DNA from: JBCBRR01 sp039029235
GTDB lineage: Bacteria; Bacteroidota; Bacteroidia; Cytophagales; Amoebophilaceae
NCBI GenBank assembly: GCA_039029235.1
Contig: JBCCGO010000005.1
Coordinates: 1-35,948 of the forward strand
DNA length: 35,948 nt
Reading direction: 5' to 3'
Numbering within the stretch: the stretch's first letter is position 1; each line of letters starts with the position of its first letter. Below the pieces are notes generated by a model that had not been told where the DNA came from, did not search any database, and saw only the letters and a program-made list of their open reading frames with translations. Below, piece after piece: positions 7,345 to 16,896 of this stretch. A program made the translations under genes and the position numbers.

Positions 7345-8628
7345 ATGCATACTTTTATGGATGACCTCCAGTGGCGGGGTATGGTTGATAATGCAACTCC
7401 GGATATCGCGCTTCAACTACAAAGAGAAGTGACAACGGGTTATGTGGGCCTTGATCCTACAGGGCCTTCCCTGCACGTCGGTAACTTGGCGGCCATCATG
7501 TTGCTTAAGCATCTGCAGCGAGCAGGTCACCAGGCCAGGGTACTGGTCGGGGGCGCTACGGGCATGATTGGGGATCCTTCTGGTAAGTCTGCTGAAAGAA
7601 CCTTGCTGGACGAGGAGGAATTGCGCTATAACCAGGCATGTATTGGCAGGCAGTTGGAGCGATTGCTGGACTGCTCGCCGGGTAAGCATGGTGTGGCGAT
7701 ACTGAATAACCTGGCTTGGTTCAAGGACTTGGGCTTGCTTGCGTTTTTGCGGGAAGTGGGTAAGCACCTCCCACTCAACTACATGCTGGCTAAGGATGCT
7801 GTCAGAAGCCGCTTGGAGCGGGGGATCTCATTCACAGAGTTTGCCTATCAGTTGCTACAAGGGTATGATTTTTACTATCTGTACACTACTGCGGGCATAA
7901 AGTTGCAAATGGGTGGGGCTGACCAATGGGGCAATATTATGGCAGGCCTGGAACTCATTAGGAGGAAGGCAGGGGGGAAAGCTTTTGCCTTGACCACGCC
8001 GCTCATTACTAAAACAGATGGGAGCAAGTTTGGGAAGTCTGAGGGGGGCAGCATTTGGCTAGATCCTGCCATGACCTCGCCTTATGCGTTCTATCAGTTT
8101 TGGCTGAATAGTACGGACGAGGAGGCTGGCCGGCTGGTGAAGGTATTTACGCTCCTGGACAAGAGGGAAATCGATGGGCTCGAGCAGGCCCACCAGTCAG
8201 CTCCTCACCAGCGTGTATTGCAGAAGGCTTTGGCCAAGGAGCTTACTAGCATGGTGCACTCGGCGGCTGCCTATACTGAGGCGGCTAGGGCTACGGAGCT
8301 TCTTTTTGGGAGAGCTACGCCGGCAGATCTGTGGAAGCTCAGTGAGCAAGATTTATTGGCCATTTTGGGGAATGTGCCGCAAATAACTATGGGCAGGGAA
8401 CAGCTGGCGCAGGTAGCTCATGTGCTAGAGCTGGTGACGCGTGGTACGCAAGGGACGATCTTCTCGTCTCAGGGGGCAGCCCGTAGGATGATCCAGGAGG
8501 GCGGATTGTACATCAATAGGGTGCAGGTTGTGGATCCTTATCAAAGGCCTGACTGGGCACTGCTGCGGGAGCGGTATTTGCTAATACAGAAGGGCAAAAA
8601 GCACCATTATCTGATTAGGGTAGCCTGA
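7345..8628 (+). CDS. tyrS: Tyrosyl-tRNA synthetase
   Basis: 427 residues from the ATG at 7345. A TTG at 7288 would add 19 residues that do not fit the family, and another ATG lies at 7357. Class I synthetase: the HIGH-type motif reads HVGN (44-47) after YVGLDPTGPSL, and the KMSKS loop reads KFGKS (228-232), typical of bacterial TyrRS. The tyrosine-pocket region QLLQGYDFYYLY and the QMGGADQWGN motif are present. A C-terminal S4-like RNA-binding domain spans about 355-427 (AARRMIQEGGLYINRVQV). It charges tRNA-Tyr in the cytoplasm. It converges on comM, with only 10 bp between the two stop codons. Confidence 0.96.
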   Translation: MHTFMDDLQWRGMVDNATPDIALQLQREVTTGYVGLDPTGPSLHVGNLAAIMLLKHLQRAGHQARVLVGGATGMIGDPSGKSAERTLLDEEELRYNQACIGRQLERLLDCSPGKHGVAILNNLAWFKDLGLLAFLREVGKHLPLNYMLAKDAVRSRLERGISFTEFAYQLLQGYDFYYLYTTAGIKLQMGGADQWGNIMAGLELIRRKAGGKAFALTTPLITKTDGSKFGKSEGGSIWLDPAMTSPYAFYQFWLNSTDEEAGRLVKVFTLLDKREIDGLEQAHQSAPHQRVLQKALAKELTSMVHSAAAYTEAARATELLFGRATPADLWKLSEQDLLAILGNVPQITMGREQLAQVAHVLELVTRGTQGTIFSSQGAARRMIQEGGLYINRVQVVDPYQRPDWALLRERYLLIQKGKKHHYLIRVA

Positions 8629-8638
8629 AAGCAAACTT

Positions 8639-10177
8639 TTAGCTTCCCCAGCTCTCTCTATCTAAGCTTCTATACTGAATGGCCTCTGCTAGATGATCTT
8701 CCTGGATCGTTTCGCTCTGGACTAGGTCTGCAATAGTGCGAGATACCTTGAGGATTCGGTCATAGGCTCTGGCAGAGAGGCCTAGCTTTTCCATGGCGGT
8801 TTTCAGTAGGTTCTGGCCTAACTTGGAGATGATGCAAATGTCTTTGACCATGGCTGCGGGCATCATGGCATTGGTGTAAATACCGGTGTGGTTTTTGAAC
8901 CGCTCTTGCTGTACGGCTCTGGCTTGGATGACGCGTGCTCGGATAGCTTCGCTCTTCTCTGCAGGACGCCTGGCAGTCATTTCTTCAAAGGGGACCGGGG
9001 TTACTTCTACATGTAGGTCAATCCTATCGAGCAGCGGGCCACTGACCCTGTTTAGGTATCGCTGTACGGCTGTAGGAGCACATACGCATTCTCTGGACGG
9101 ATGGTTATAATAGCCACAGGGGCAAGGATTCATACTGGCGACGAGCATGAAGTTGGCTGGGAAATCAACGGTAATCTTGGCTCTGGATACGGTGATCTTG
9201 CGTTCTTCTAGCGGTTGCCGCATGACTTCTAGTACGGTCCTTCTAAACTCAGGCAGCTCGTCCAGGAAGAGCACACCATGGTGCGCCAGAGATATCTCGC
9301 CAGGTTGGGGAATGCTGCCCCCACCTACTAGGGCTACGTCACTGATGGTATGGTGGGGTGCCCGAAATGGCCTCACAGCCATGAGTGCCCCTTGCTGGCC
9401 TAGCTTCCCGACTACTGAATAGACCTTGGTCGTTTCTAGCGCCTCGTGCAGGGTAAAGGGTGGTAAGATGGTGGGCAGTCGTTTGGCCAGCATGGTCTTT
9501 CCTGCGCCAGGCGGTCCGATCATGATCACGTTGTGCCCGCCTGCAGCGGCTATTTCTAGCGCTCGCTTGATGCTTTCTTGGCCTTGTACATCTGTAAAGT
9601 CTAGGGTATAGCCATTGGCACCACTGGCAAATAACTCGCGGGTGTCCATGACCACAGGAGCTATGGCTTTCTGGCCGGCAAAAAATGTCAGCGCTTCTTT
9701 GATGTGGGTGATGGGAATAACGTCGAGGTTGTTGACAATGGCTGCTTCCTGGGCATTCTCTTGGGGCAGTACAAAGCCTTTGAACTTCTGGGCGCGTGCC
9801 TCAATGGCAATGGGTAGGACGCCTCTGATGGGTCGTAAGGTACCATCTAGGGATAGCTCTCCCATCACTGTATAGTTTGCTAGGTGATGGAGCTGATGCT
9901 GCTTGGAGGCTTCTAGGATACATAGGGCAATGGGCAGATCATAAGCAGCGCCTTCTTTGCGTAGGTCTGCCGGAGCTAGGTTGACGATTACGCGCTGACG
10001 GGGCATCTGGTAGCCGATGTGTTTGAGCACTGATTCTATCCTGTGTTGGCTCTCTTTGATAGCATTGTCGGGTAAGCCTACCATGTATAGGTGGGTTCCT
10101 TTAACGATGTTCACCTCAATAGAAATCATCGAAGCACTCACGCCATAAACAGCGCTACCAAAAGTTCTTGTTACCAT
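8639..10177 (-). CDS. comM: YifB/ComM family Mg-chelatase-like AAA+ ATPase
   Basis: 512 residues, standard length, ATG at 10177. N-terminal ChlI-like domain (MVTRTFGSAVYG start, LAPADLRKEGAAYDLPIAL), then the AAA+ core: Walker A GPPGAGKT (221-228), Walker B LFLDELPEF (303-311), and the characteristic CPCG...CVC cysteine cluster (352-366). The C-terminal Mg_chelatase_C domain has SARAYDRILKVSRTIADL. ComM is a hexameric helicase that promotes branch migration during recombination of incoming DNA in naturally transformable bacteria. Its link to uptake in this organism is not shown here. Confidence 0.93.
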   Translation of the reverse strand: MVTRTFGSAVYGVSASMISIEVNIVKGTHLYMVGLPDNAIKESQHRIESVLKHIGYQMPRQRVIVNLAPADLRKEGAAYDLPIALCILEASKQHQLHHLANYTVMGELSLDGTLRPIRGVLPIAIEARAQKFKGFVLPQENAQEAAIVNNLDVIPITHIKEALTFFAGQKAIAPVVMDTRELFASGANGYTLDFTDVQGQESIKRALEIAAAGGHNVIMIGPPGAGKTMLAKRLPTILPPFTLHEALETTKVYSVVGKLGQQGALMAVRPFRAPHHTISDVALVGGGSIPQPGEISLAHHGVLFLDELPEFRRTVLEVMRQPLEERKITVSRAKITVDFPANFMLVASMNPCPCGYYNHPSRECVCAPTAVQRYLNRVSGPLLDRIDLHVEVTPVPFEEMTARRPAEKSEAIRARVIQARAVQQERFKNHTGIYTNAMMPAAMVKDICIISKLGQNLLKTAMEKLGLSARAYDRILKVSRTIADLVQSETIQEDHLAEAIQYRSLDRESWGS

Positions 10178-10260
10178 GTTATCGGCTTGGGGTACAGGCT
10201 AGATCTGGGCCATGCATGGCGACCAATCGCTGGCTAGGTATCTACATCGCAGCTTATAAA

Positions 10261-11598
10261 CTAGTGCAAAATGGCGCAGTCTTGATAAGCAGGATCCACT
10301 TTGATGAACACCTCGGCTTGCGTGTTCTGGAGCCATTCTTTTAGGGCTGCTGCTCTCTTAGCCGCTAGTGCCATCTGAGCAATTTTGTCATAGTCTTGCT
10401 GGAGATTGGCTGGGTGGGGGGGTATTTTTTCTTTGAGATAGAGTATACGTACAGCTTGCTTGTCCGGAGCTACTGTCACTGTGGCAGGCTCAGCGATGGT
10501 ACCAGGTGTTAGCTTGCTGATGGCAAAAAATACCTCTGTAGGCAGGTCATCGATGGGCATCCTGGTTCCGCCATGTGCACTGGTCAAGAGCCCTCCCTGG
10601 GATGCGGTCGCTATGTCTTGTGAGTATTGCTGGGCTGCTTCTTCAAAGGTAGTGTGTCCCACTAAGATCGACGTCCGGATGCTGTCCAGGTGTGCAGCGG
10701 TCTCCTGTAAGCTAGTGGCTGATGCGCTGGGTCTGATCAGGATATGTCTTGTATTATGGTGGTCTTTTTGTCTCTCGATCAGCTGGATGAGATGGAAGCC
10801 AGATGGTGTTTCTACGGGATCAGAGATTTCCCCTGGCTTCAAGGCCAAAACAGCTGCTTCGTAGGCTGGCGCTAGCTCTCCCAACCGCCGGAAGCCTAAC
10901 TCACCGCCGCGACTAGCGGTGTTTGTGTCTTCTGAGTGCTGCTTGGCGAGCTTCTCAAACTTTTCCCCTACTTGTGTACATGCTTTGAGTACTTGCAGTT
11001 GTTCTATGATGGCTGCTTTGTCTTGCTGGCTCGGGGTAGGATAGCATACAATCTGTCTTACCTCTACTTCGGCCGGATAGTATGGTATACTAGCTACGGG
11101 AAGTGCGTCAAAGAATGCTTGTACTTCTTTAGGAGTTACAAAGAGATCGCCAAGTATTTTTCTTTGCATTTGCTCGATGATTAGCCGTTCTTGGCTGATT
11201 TTTCTTAGCTTTTCTTTGCAAGCTTGGATAGGTTTACCCATTAGTTGCGCTATCGCGGCTTCTGAGCCTAGTTGGGCCAGAAGCTCTTGCATCTCACGGT
11301 TGTAGTTGTCTTCTATGAGCACTTTTTCTACGCTCACTCCTTCGGCTTGGGCCCTTACTAGCAGCATCTTATGCTCCAACATACCTGCTAGCACTCGGCG
11401 CTTCAGGTCAGGTCCGGATACCATCCCTTGTGCTTGGAATTGCTGCAGTGCTTCTTCTAGCTCAGATTGTAGAATGATCTGATCATCTACACGGGCAATG
11501 ATTTTGTCTACCAAGGTCCCTTGCTGTGACTCTGCTATGGCGCTGTTGGCTAGGCCTATGGCTAGTATGATTTTTACAACTACGCACTGTATGCTCAT
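10261..11598 (-). CDS. surA: SurA-like periplasmic peptidyl-prolyl isomerase
   Basis: 445 residues, ATG at 11598. Signal peptide with likely cleavage after ANSAIA. An N-terminal helical SurA_N region (about 27-170) with the VDKIIARVDDQIILQSELE start is followed by two parvulin PpiC domains (about 175-280 and 285-395). Domain 1 carries ASRGGELGFRRLGEL and GFHLIQLIERQ; domain 2 begins HNTRHILIRP and has SQGGLLTSAHGG. SurA escorts unfolded outer-membrane proteins to the BAM complex. It lies 142 bp downstream of ompH and is co-oriented with ompH and bamA, which supports an outer-membrane assembly operon. Confidence 0.9.
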   Translation of the reverse strand: MSIQCVVVKIILAIGLANSAIAESQQGTLVDKIIARVDDQIILQSELEEALQQFQAQGMVSGPDLKRRVLAGMLEHKMLLVRAQAEGVSVEKVLIEDNYNREMQELLAQLGSEAAIAQLMGKPIQACKEKLRKISQERLIIEQMQRKILGDLFVTPKEVQAFFDALPVASIPYYPAEVEVRQIVCYPTPSQQDKAAIIEQLQVLKACTQVGEKFEKLAKQHSEDTNTASRGGELGFRRLGELAPAYEAAVLALKPGEISDPVETPSGFHLIQLIERQKDHHNTRHILIRPSASATSLQETAAHLDSIRTSILVGHTTFEEAAQQYSQDIATASQGGLLTSAHGGTRMPIDDLPTEVFFAISKLTPGTIAEPATVTVAPDKQAVRILYLKEKIPPHPANLQQDYDKIAQMALAAKRAAALKEWLQNTQAEVFIKVDPAYQDCAILH

Positions 11599-11740
11599 AG
11601 TATGGTGTAGTCTAGGTTAGCTTTGGCGGGCTTTTGGCGAAGGTATAACTCCTACCCATTGCTCTAAGCGTTGTGTAGCTTATTGGCAAGCTTTGCTAGG
11701 TATTTTCTAGTCAGCTGCCAGGAGCACCAAGCAGCATCGC

Positions 11741-12295
11741 CTACTCAACAGCACCTTCTTCTTGGGTACTACTGACTTTTGTATCCTCTTCTTTTGCCGG
11801 AGGAGCACCTAGTGTTTCTAACACTAGATCAGATATATCACATTCTTCGCTGACATATACGACAGATTCGTTTTTTACCAACACGCACGCGCATTCCCTT
11901 TCTTGGGCTACTTTTTCTACAGCCTGCTGTATTTTCTTGTTGACAGGGTCGAATAGTTCTGCCTGCTTACTTACGGCCAGTCTTTCTAACACCTTCGCAT
12001 CGTTGAAGAGCTGTTGTATCTCTGCCAGTTTGGAACTCTTTAAGGCTTCAGATATGTTTTCCTGCTCTTCTTCTAGATGGGCCAGCTTCTTCCTGACTTC
12101 TTCGTATTTATCTTTTATTGGCCCTTCTACCTGCTTTAGAAAGCTCTCGTAACTGACTTCGGCAGCTTTATACTCTGGGAGTAAGCTCTGCATGTAGTCT
12201 AAGCGCACATAACCTACTGTAGCAGCGCCTTTGCTGGCCTGTAGGCTGGTTGCTATGGATATAAATGCTAAGATTGCTAATATTTTGTTTTTCAT
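11741..12295 (-). CDS. ompH: OmpH/Skp-family periplasmic chaperone
   Basis: 184 residues, ATG at 12295. Signal peptide ending near SLQASKG. The mature start ATVGYVRLDYMQSLLPEY is the family's usual GYVd..yil..lPEy motif. A Lys/Glu-rich coiled-coil (about 45-130) would form the prongs of the trimeric chaperone, followed by a return strand (CACVLVKNESVVYVSEECDI). The acidic C-terminal tail is typical of Bacteroidota versions. It sits 103 bp after bamA and before surA, the usual association with outer-membrane biogenesis. Confidence 0.92.
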   Translation of the reverse strand: MKNKILAILAFISIATSLQASKGAATVGYVRLDYMQSLLPEYKAAEVSYESFLKQVEGPIKDKYEEVRKKLAHLEEEQENISEALKSSKLAEIQQLFNDAKVLERLAVSKQAELFDPVNKKIQQAVEKVAQERECACVLVKNESVVYVSEECDISDLVLETLGAPPAKEEDTKVSSTQEEGAVE

Positions 12296-12398
12296 GGTTC
12301 TGTTTTTATTTCGGTTGATTTATCATATAGTGCATCAAACAGAGCGTAGCCTGCTTTGCTGGTTGAAATATACGAGCTTTAGATCAGAGTACCTAGGC

Positions 12399-15053
12399 TC
12401 ATTGTATGCCACCTCCAAATAAGAAGTGAACTTCTATCTTATCTCTCTCTGCTTCTTTATCGAGACCAAAGCCCACGTCAATCCCTACTGGGCCAAGGGG
12501 TGTATGTAGCCTAATGCCTACACCTACCGATCTTTTTAAGGCCCAAGGAAGCGAATCGTTCAATGTTAGCCCGGCATTCCCTGCCTCAGCAAAGATCAGG
12601 CCATAAGCTCCGATAGACTTGCCCAAGGGATGACGTAGCTCTAGTACGAATTTATCAAAGAGCGTTCCTCCTTTGCGATCAGTGGAGTCGGCTTGGGGAA
12701 GAATATATTTTTCTGGGTATCCTCTCAGGGGAATCGATTCTCTTCTCAAGCGTGGAGGGTGCATCGCAGTGGTACCACCCATGACGAAACGCCCGAAGGA
12801 GGTTGATGCTGTCTGAGTGTATCCACCCACTATTCCTGCCTGGCACTGTATGTTGAGTACCCAATCGCCAAAGAGTTTTTTAAAGTAAGCGCCTTTTCCG
12901 ATCCATTGGTGATACTCTGCCCACTTAAGATGGACTGGTATGTTAACATCATCTGTCGTATCCTGGCTAGGGCCTTGCCTGTAAACCTGGGAGTAAGGTG
13001 GGGTTAGTTTTGTGTATAACCCCAGCTTGCTCCCTTGGGTAGGGTATATAGAGTTGTCCATGCTATTACGCTCTAAGGATACTTGAAGGCCTGTTTCGTT
13101 GATAACGCCGTTATACGCTGTTGTGCCATCTAGAAAGTCAGGGTCTTGATAATCTTTATAAAAATCTTGAAGAAAGCTTAGCCTACCTCTTACGTTCATG
13201 TAGTCAAGCCATCCTAGCATCTTGCTAAAGGTAAACTCTCCTTCCCAGCTGTGGTTTTTATAGTCATACTGGATGGCTCTGCCAAGGGCTATACCTAAGC
13301 CTAGCCCGGGGTCTTCGAATCGGAGACTAGACTTCCCATAGTTTTTACGGAAATCCTTCTGGTCCCAAAGCTTTTTGAGGTTTATAGCACCTGTAAGGTC
13401 TAAGCTTATCGTTTGAGCTGCTCCTAGGGGGAACTTACCTCGAAGTGCATTGAAGAGCGAGAAGTTGTTAGTACTAAACTTGAGGTCGATTGAAGCTTCC
13501 TGGTCGTTAACTGCGCCACTAAAGTTAAGCTCAGACTTGGGGAGTTCTTTTACGACGTATGCTAAGTCTACAGTGGCATTTTCAGGGTTAGGTAGGGATA
13601 TAACTTTGAGCTCGTTCGGATCAAAAATATTGAGTATGGCTAGTTCACGCTGAGAGCGAGACAACTCAGCCCTGCTAAATTTATCTCCTGGCAGGGTCCT
13701 TAATGCACGTCTGATGACCTCGTCGTGCGTATAGGTATTCCCTTGGATCTTGACTCTGTTGATGTAGGCTTGTGGCCCTTCTTGGATGCGTATTACTAAG
13801 TCTACTGCGTTACCCGCTATCCTTGTGATAGGCTCAGCTTTGAGAAATAAATGTCCATTATCCATGTATAGTGAGAAAATATCGCTCCCTGCAGGATCTC
13901 CAAATAGCTTGCTCTGAATCAGTGCTGGGTTATAGACGTCGCTTGGATGTATATCCAGTCTTTGGTTGAGGATATCTTCAGTGTAGATGTCATTCCCTAC
14001 CCAAGTAATGTTTCGGATGAAATATCGTTGGCCCTCTTCTAGGCGTAGTTTTACGTCTATGAGCCCTTCTTTGCTTTTACAGATAGTCTCTGCTACAATG
14101 GTAGCATCTTGGTAGCCCTTGGTCTGGTAGTAGTGAATGAGGCGCTTTTTGTCTTCGGTATATTCACTTTGTACAAATGTAGAAGGGGAGAAAATGACGT
14201 GGTGTTTCCAGTATGCTATGGTTTCCTCAAGGGTGGGCAGCTGCTTGAAGAGACCTTCTTTACGCCAAGCTTGCAAGCCAAGTGACCTCCAGGTTTGTAC
14301 AGTGAGTAGCTTGGATAGTAGGTCTCTGACCAGGGTAAACCGAGGGCGCTCTTGTATATGTTGCATTTGTGCCTTCAGTATCTTGTGGTCAATGTTGTGG
14401 TTACCTTCAAATAGAATTCTGTTGATGATGGTCTTTTGTTTTTTGTCAATGTGGATGGCTACTTGCTTGTAGCCAGGCCGGTTAGGAGCTGGTGAGCTGA
14501 CTATGTGTACTTCGGCATCAAGATAGCCCTGGCTTGCCAGGTGTTTTTGGAGGACTTTTTGGGTATCGTTGATTAAACAGTCTGTAACCATCTCTCCGTT
14601 AACTAGGCTTATTTTTTCTCGAAGCTCTTTTTGTTCTTGTTCGTTGACGCCTGCAAGGGTGTAGGTGGATAGCCGTGGGTTTTCCGTAATGTCAATGGTC
14701 AGTATAATACGGTTGGCCACGACCCTAGAGGCGTAAATGGATACATCTTGGATCAGCTTTTGCTCCCATAGCTTTCTGATGGCATCGGTAATAGCAACGC
14801 CAGGTATATACACTGTGTCACCTGCCTTGATCGTTATCATGGATAGCAGCACTTCAGGCGCTAAGGTCTTGGCACCAGTGATCCGGACATCTTCTATGAG
14901 GTAGCTAGTAGGTGCTAGGTAGTTTAGTGTCAAGGCAGTGTCTGGCTCTACCGGCTGCGCTAGTGCACTATAGGCAAGAAAAATGGCTACTATACCCTTA
15001 CTAACAAGTGTGCAAAAGAGTTTTTTTCTCATGTTGTCGATAACGTTATTCAT
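12399..15053 (-). CDS. bamA: BamA outer-membrane protein assembly factor
   Basis: 884 residues from the ATG at 15053. An ATG at 15032 gives a tidier signal peptide (RKKLF followed by IVAIFLAYSALA) and may be the true start. The periplasmic part (about 50-500) holds successive POTRA domains, seen as repeats such as IEDVRITGAKTL, INRILFEGNHNI, IRNITWVGNDIY and INRVKIQGNTYTHDEVIRRAL. The Omp85 barrel follows (about 510-884), with the lid-loop region RRESIPLRGYPEKY close to the family VRGY/F motif. It inserts beta-barrel proteins into the outer membrane. The end reads FLFGGGIQ, so the final residue is Gln instead of the usual aromatic. It is the first gene of the bamA-ompH-surA set. Confidence 0.95.
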   Translation of the reverse strand: MNNVIDNMRKKLFCTLVSKGIVAIFLAYSALAQPVEPDTALTLNYLAPTSYLIEDVRITGAKTLAPEVLLSMITIKAGDTVYIPGVAITDAIRKLWEQKLIQDVSIYASRVVANRIILTIDITENPRLSTYTLAGVNEQEQKELREKISLVNGEMVTDCLINDTQKVLQKHLASQGYLDAEVHIVSSPAPNRPGYKQVAIHIDKKQKTIINRILFEGNHNIDHKILKAQMQHIQERPRFTLVRDLLSKLLTVQTWRSLGLQAWRKEGLFKQLPTLEETIAYWKHHVIFSPSTFVQSEYTEDKKRLIHYYQTKGYQDATIVAETICKSKEGLIDVKLRLEEGQRYFIRNITWVGNDIYTEDILNQRLDIHPSDVYNPALIQSKLFGDPAGSDIFSLYMDNGHLFLKAEPITRIAGNAVDLVIRIQEGPQAYINRVKIQGNTYTHDEVIRRALRTLPGDKFSRAELSRSQRELAILNIFDPNELKVISLPNPENATVDLAYVVKELPKSELNFSGAVNDQEASIDLKFSTNNFSLFNALRGKFPLGAAQTISLDLTGAINLKKLWDQKDFRKNYGKSSLRFEDPGLGLGIALGRAIQYDYKNHSWEGEFTFSKMLGWLDYMNVRGRLSFLQDFYKDYQDPDFLDGTTAYNGVINETGLQVSLERNSMDNSIYPTQGSKLGLYTKLTPPYSQVYRQGPSQDTTDDVNIPVHLKWAEYHQWIGKGAYFKKLFGDWVLNIQCQAGIVGGYTQTASTSFGRFVMGGTTAMHPPRLRRESIPLRGYPEKYILPQADSTDRKGGTLFDKFVLELRHPLGKSIGAYGLIFAEAGNAGLTLNDSLPWALKRSVGVGIRLHTPLGPVGIDVGFGLDKEAERDKIEVHFLFGGGIQ

Positions 15054-15295
15054 TAACGAGGCAAGCCTTAGTTTCCTTCTGGAGTAAGCTATGATGGGTT
15101 GGTGTACATTTTCCTTACGGAAGTCGATCTAGCAAGCTGGGCCAATAGATGACTCTGTATAGGAGAAGATGCTGCCCAAAGCGTTGTTCGTACGCAGCTC
15201 TCAGCACCAGCCATGACAGGTAGTCTGGACTTAGTATGGCTGAGACGCTCCGCTGGTTTTGGAGCAATATACTATTAATATCAGCACTACAAAAT

Positions 15296-15457
15296 TTATT
15301 CCCTACTGGCTTGCGTGGTTTCGTCGTCTAAATCTCGGAGGAGGCAATAACAGCGGCCTCCTTGCTTAAAAACGGGGCTCCTATGTCTATGGATACCACA
15401 GCTGGCAGACACTAGGAAGACAACCAAGCCGCTCAGCGCTAGTAGCTCGTAGAGCAT
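15296..15457 (-). CDS. Small putative lipoprotein or membrane-anchored protein
   Basis: 53 residues from the ATG at 15455-15457; a longer frame would need a TTG inside xerC. The N-terminus is hydrophobic (LLALSGLVVFLVSA) and followed by SC, which fits a lipobox (VSASC) for lipid attachment. The remainder is short, basic then acidic, with a CYC pair. The start is 4 bases beyond the xerC stop on the same strand, so it is probably co-transcribed. No family recognised. It could also be a chance ORF, but the operon spacing and lipobox support it. Confidence 0.5.
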   Translation of the reverse strand: MLYELLALSGLVVFLVSASCGIHRHRSPVFKQGGRCYCLLRDLDDETTQASRE

Positions 15458-15461
15458 AGCA

Positions 15462-16346
15462 CTACGCCCTAGGGTGAGCCTGGGCAAAAACTTGCTGTAG
15501 TTTTTCTAACGAATTGTGTGTATAGAGCTGTGTAGCGGCCAAGCTTTCATGACCTAATAGCTCCTGAATAGCCTTCAAGTCAGCCCCCTTGTCCAGCAGA
15601 TGCGTAGCAAAAGTGTGGCGTAGTACGTGTGGGCTATGCCGCTCAGCTTTGGTATAGGCACTTAGGTATTTCCTGACGATTTTGTATACAAGCATAGGGT
15701 AGCCTGGTGTACCTTTTGCTGTGACTAAAAGTAGTCCTTGGGGGCTGGTAGTGATTTTGTCTCTATGCATTCGATATCGTTCAATAATCTGTACCAGGTG
15801 CTGTGGAAAGGGTATGGTCCGCTCTTTATTGCGTTTGCCCAAGACTTTGATAGTGCCCCCGTATAGATAGATGTCTCGGTCCTGTAGATGCAGCAATTCA
15901 GCTAAGCGCATACCTGTACCGTAAAGCAATTCTAGCACGAGCTTATCACGCCAGCCCTCAAAAGTGTCAGCAAACTCATGATGGTCCAGAAGTCGTAGCA
16001 GCTCTGAAGCTCGTAGAAAAACTGGCAAGCTTCGTTTTGTCTTGAGCGTCTTCAGCTTTATCGTTGGTTCTGTACGGATGTATGCCTGGCTGTGTAGAAA
16101 TCTATAAAAGGCTCTGAGCGAGGCTACCTTGCGATTGATGGATCGGCTGCTTAGTCCTTCGTCAGCCAAGCAGACCATCCAAGACCGCAATACCTGAGGA
16201 CTAGCTTGCGCAAACTGCACCGTAGGAAGATGGCGCTGGAGGTACGCGGAAAATTGTTGCAAATCTGTATAGTAGGCTTGGCTAGTATGCTTACTCAGAC
16301 GTCTTTCGTAGACAAGATGGTCAATAAATGCAGCGATCATAAGCAT
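15462..16346 (-). CDS. xerC: Tyrosine recombinase XerC/XerD
   Basis: 294 residues, standard length for Xer recombinases, ATG at 16346 with a second ATG two codons in. N-terminal SAM-like core-binding domain (about 1-90), then the catalytic domain with the full active-site set: R147 (GTGMRLAELL), K171 (VLGKRNKER), H240 and R243 (HVLRHTFATHLL), H266 (LLGHESL) and Y275 (TQLYTH). It resolves chromosome dimers at dif with a partner recombinase; only one copy is in this window, so XerC versus XerD is not certain. It lies 33 bp downstream of rpsU, so the two are likely co-transcribed. Confidence 0.9.
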   Translation of the reverse strand: MLMIAAFIDHLVYERRLSKHTSQAYYTDLQQFSAYLQRHLPTVQFAQASPQVLRSWMVCLADEGLSSRSINRKVASLRAFYRFLHSQAYIRTEPTIKLKTLKTKRSLPVFLRASELLRLLDHHEFADTFEGWRDKLVLELLYGTGMRLAELLHLQDRDIYLYGGTIKVLGKRNKERTIPFPQHLVQIIERYRMHRDKITTSPQGLLLVTAKGTPGYPMLVYKIVRKYLSAYTKAERHSPHVLRHTFATHLLDKGADLKAIQELLGHESLAATQLYTHNSLEKLQQVFAQAHPRA

Positions 16347-16379
16347 GCTTCAAAAGCAAAGGAGCGCTCCAGCACTCCG

Positions 16380-16574
16380 TTATTGATAGGCTCTGGTGCG
16401 CAGCTGTTGCTTGTAGATGGCTTTAAGCTTTTCATCCCTACGCTTTTGAGTAGGTTTTGTATAGTATCTTCTTTCTTTGAGCTCTTTGAGTACTCTAACT
16501 TTATCTAATTTTTTTCTAAATCGCTTTAAAGCCCTTTCGATAGGCTCGTTTTCTTTAAGGCGTACTTCAATCAT
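16380..16574 (-). CDS. rpsU: 30S ribosomal protein S21
   Basis: 64 residues from the ATG at 16572-16574, beginning MIEVRLKENEPIERALKRF, the standard S21 start. The open frame continues 65 codons upstream but that part is not S21-like and runs through the promoter. The C-terminus is Arg/Lys-rich, as expected. S21 binds the 30S platform and takes part in initiation. In Bacteroidota it is linked to low Shine-Dalgarno dependence. The rpsU-xerC order is common in this phylum. Confidence 0.95.
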   Translation of the reverse strand: MIEVRLKENEPIERALKRFRKKLDKVRVLKELKERRYYTKPTQKRRDEKLKAIYKQQLRTRAYQ

Positions 16575-16597
16575 AGTCTTTTTTCTTGCACAAGTCG

Positions 16598-16628
16598 CAA
16601 AGATAGCTCTAAAATCATAGCTGAGCAA
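16598..16628 (-). promoter_or_regulatory. Promoter of rpsU-xerC
   Basis: TTG at 16626-16628, 20-base spacer, TATCTTTG at 16598-16605 on the minus strand, matching the Bacteroidota -33/-7 arrangement. Predicted transcription start is near 16591, about 17 bases before the S21 ATG. This also argues against the longer ORF start. Confidence 0.6.
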
Positions 16629-16896
16629 TCTTATGCCAATTTTTAGCCGACTTCCCCCAGGCTGCGCTAGTTTTAGGGATAGATTATCAGCCAGACAATT
16701 CAGAGTTAATATAGCTAGGAGACCTTGTAGATTATGCGTACTTAGCTTAGCAAGCCGGTACGGAGCCAAGGATCGCCTTGCCCGCTCGGTTGCTTCTGGA
16801 GCTTTTGCCTACTAGTTTGAATTTTCTAATGTGTCGGTAGCTGAACAAACTTCTGGCCTAGATGCAGGATGCATTTTTATCTCTATTATCACCACC
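16606..16896. other. Spacer between pheT and rpsU
   Basis: Holds the upstream part of the rpsU promoter. Open frames here on both strands show no family features. I see no hairpin with a T run after pheT. Confidence 0.5.

Noticed and set aside
8629..8638. Bidirectional terminator between tyrS and comM
   Set aside because: Only 10 bp separate the stops and no stable hairpin with a T run is visible.
16575..16769. Longer S21 with a 65-residue N-terminal extension
   Set aside because: S21 begins at MIEVRLKEN; the extension passes through the predicted promoter and is unlike any S21.
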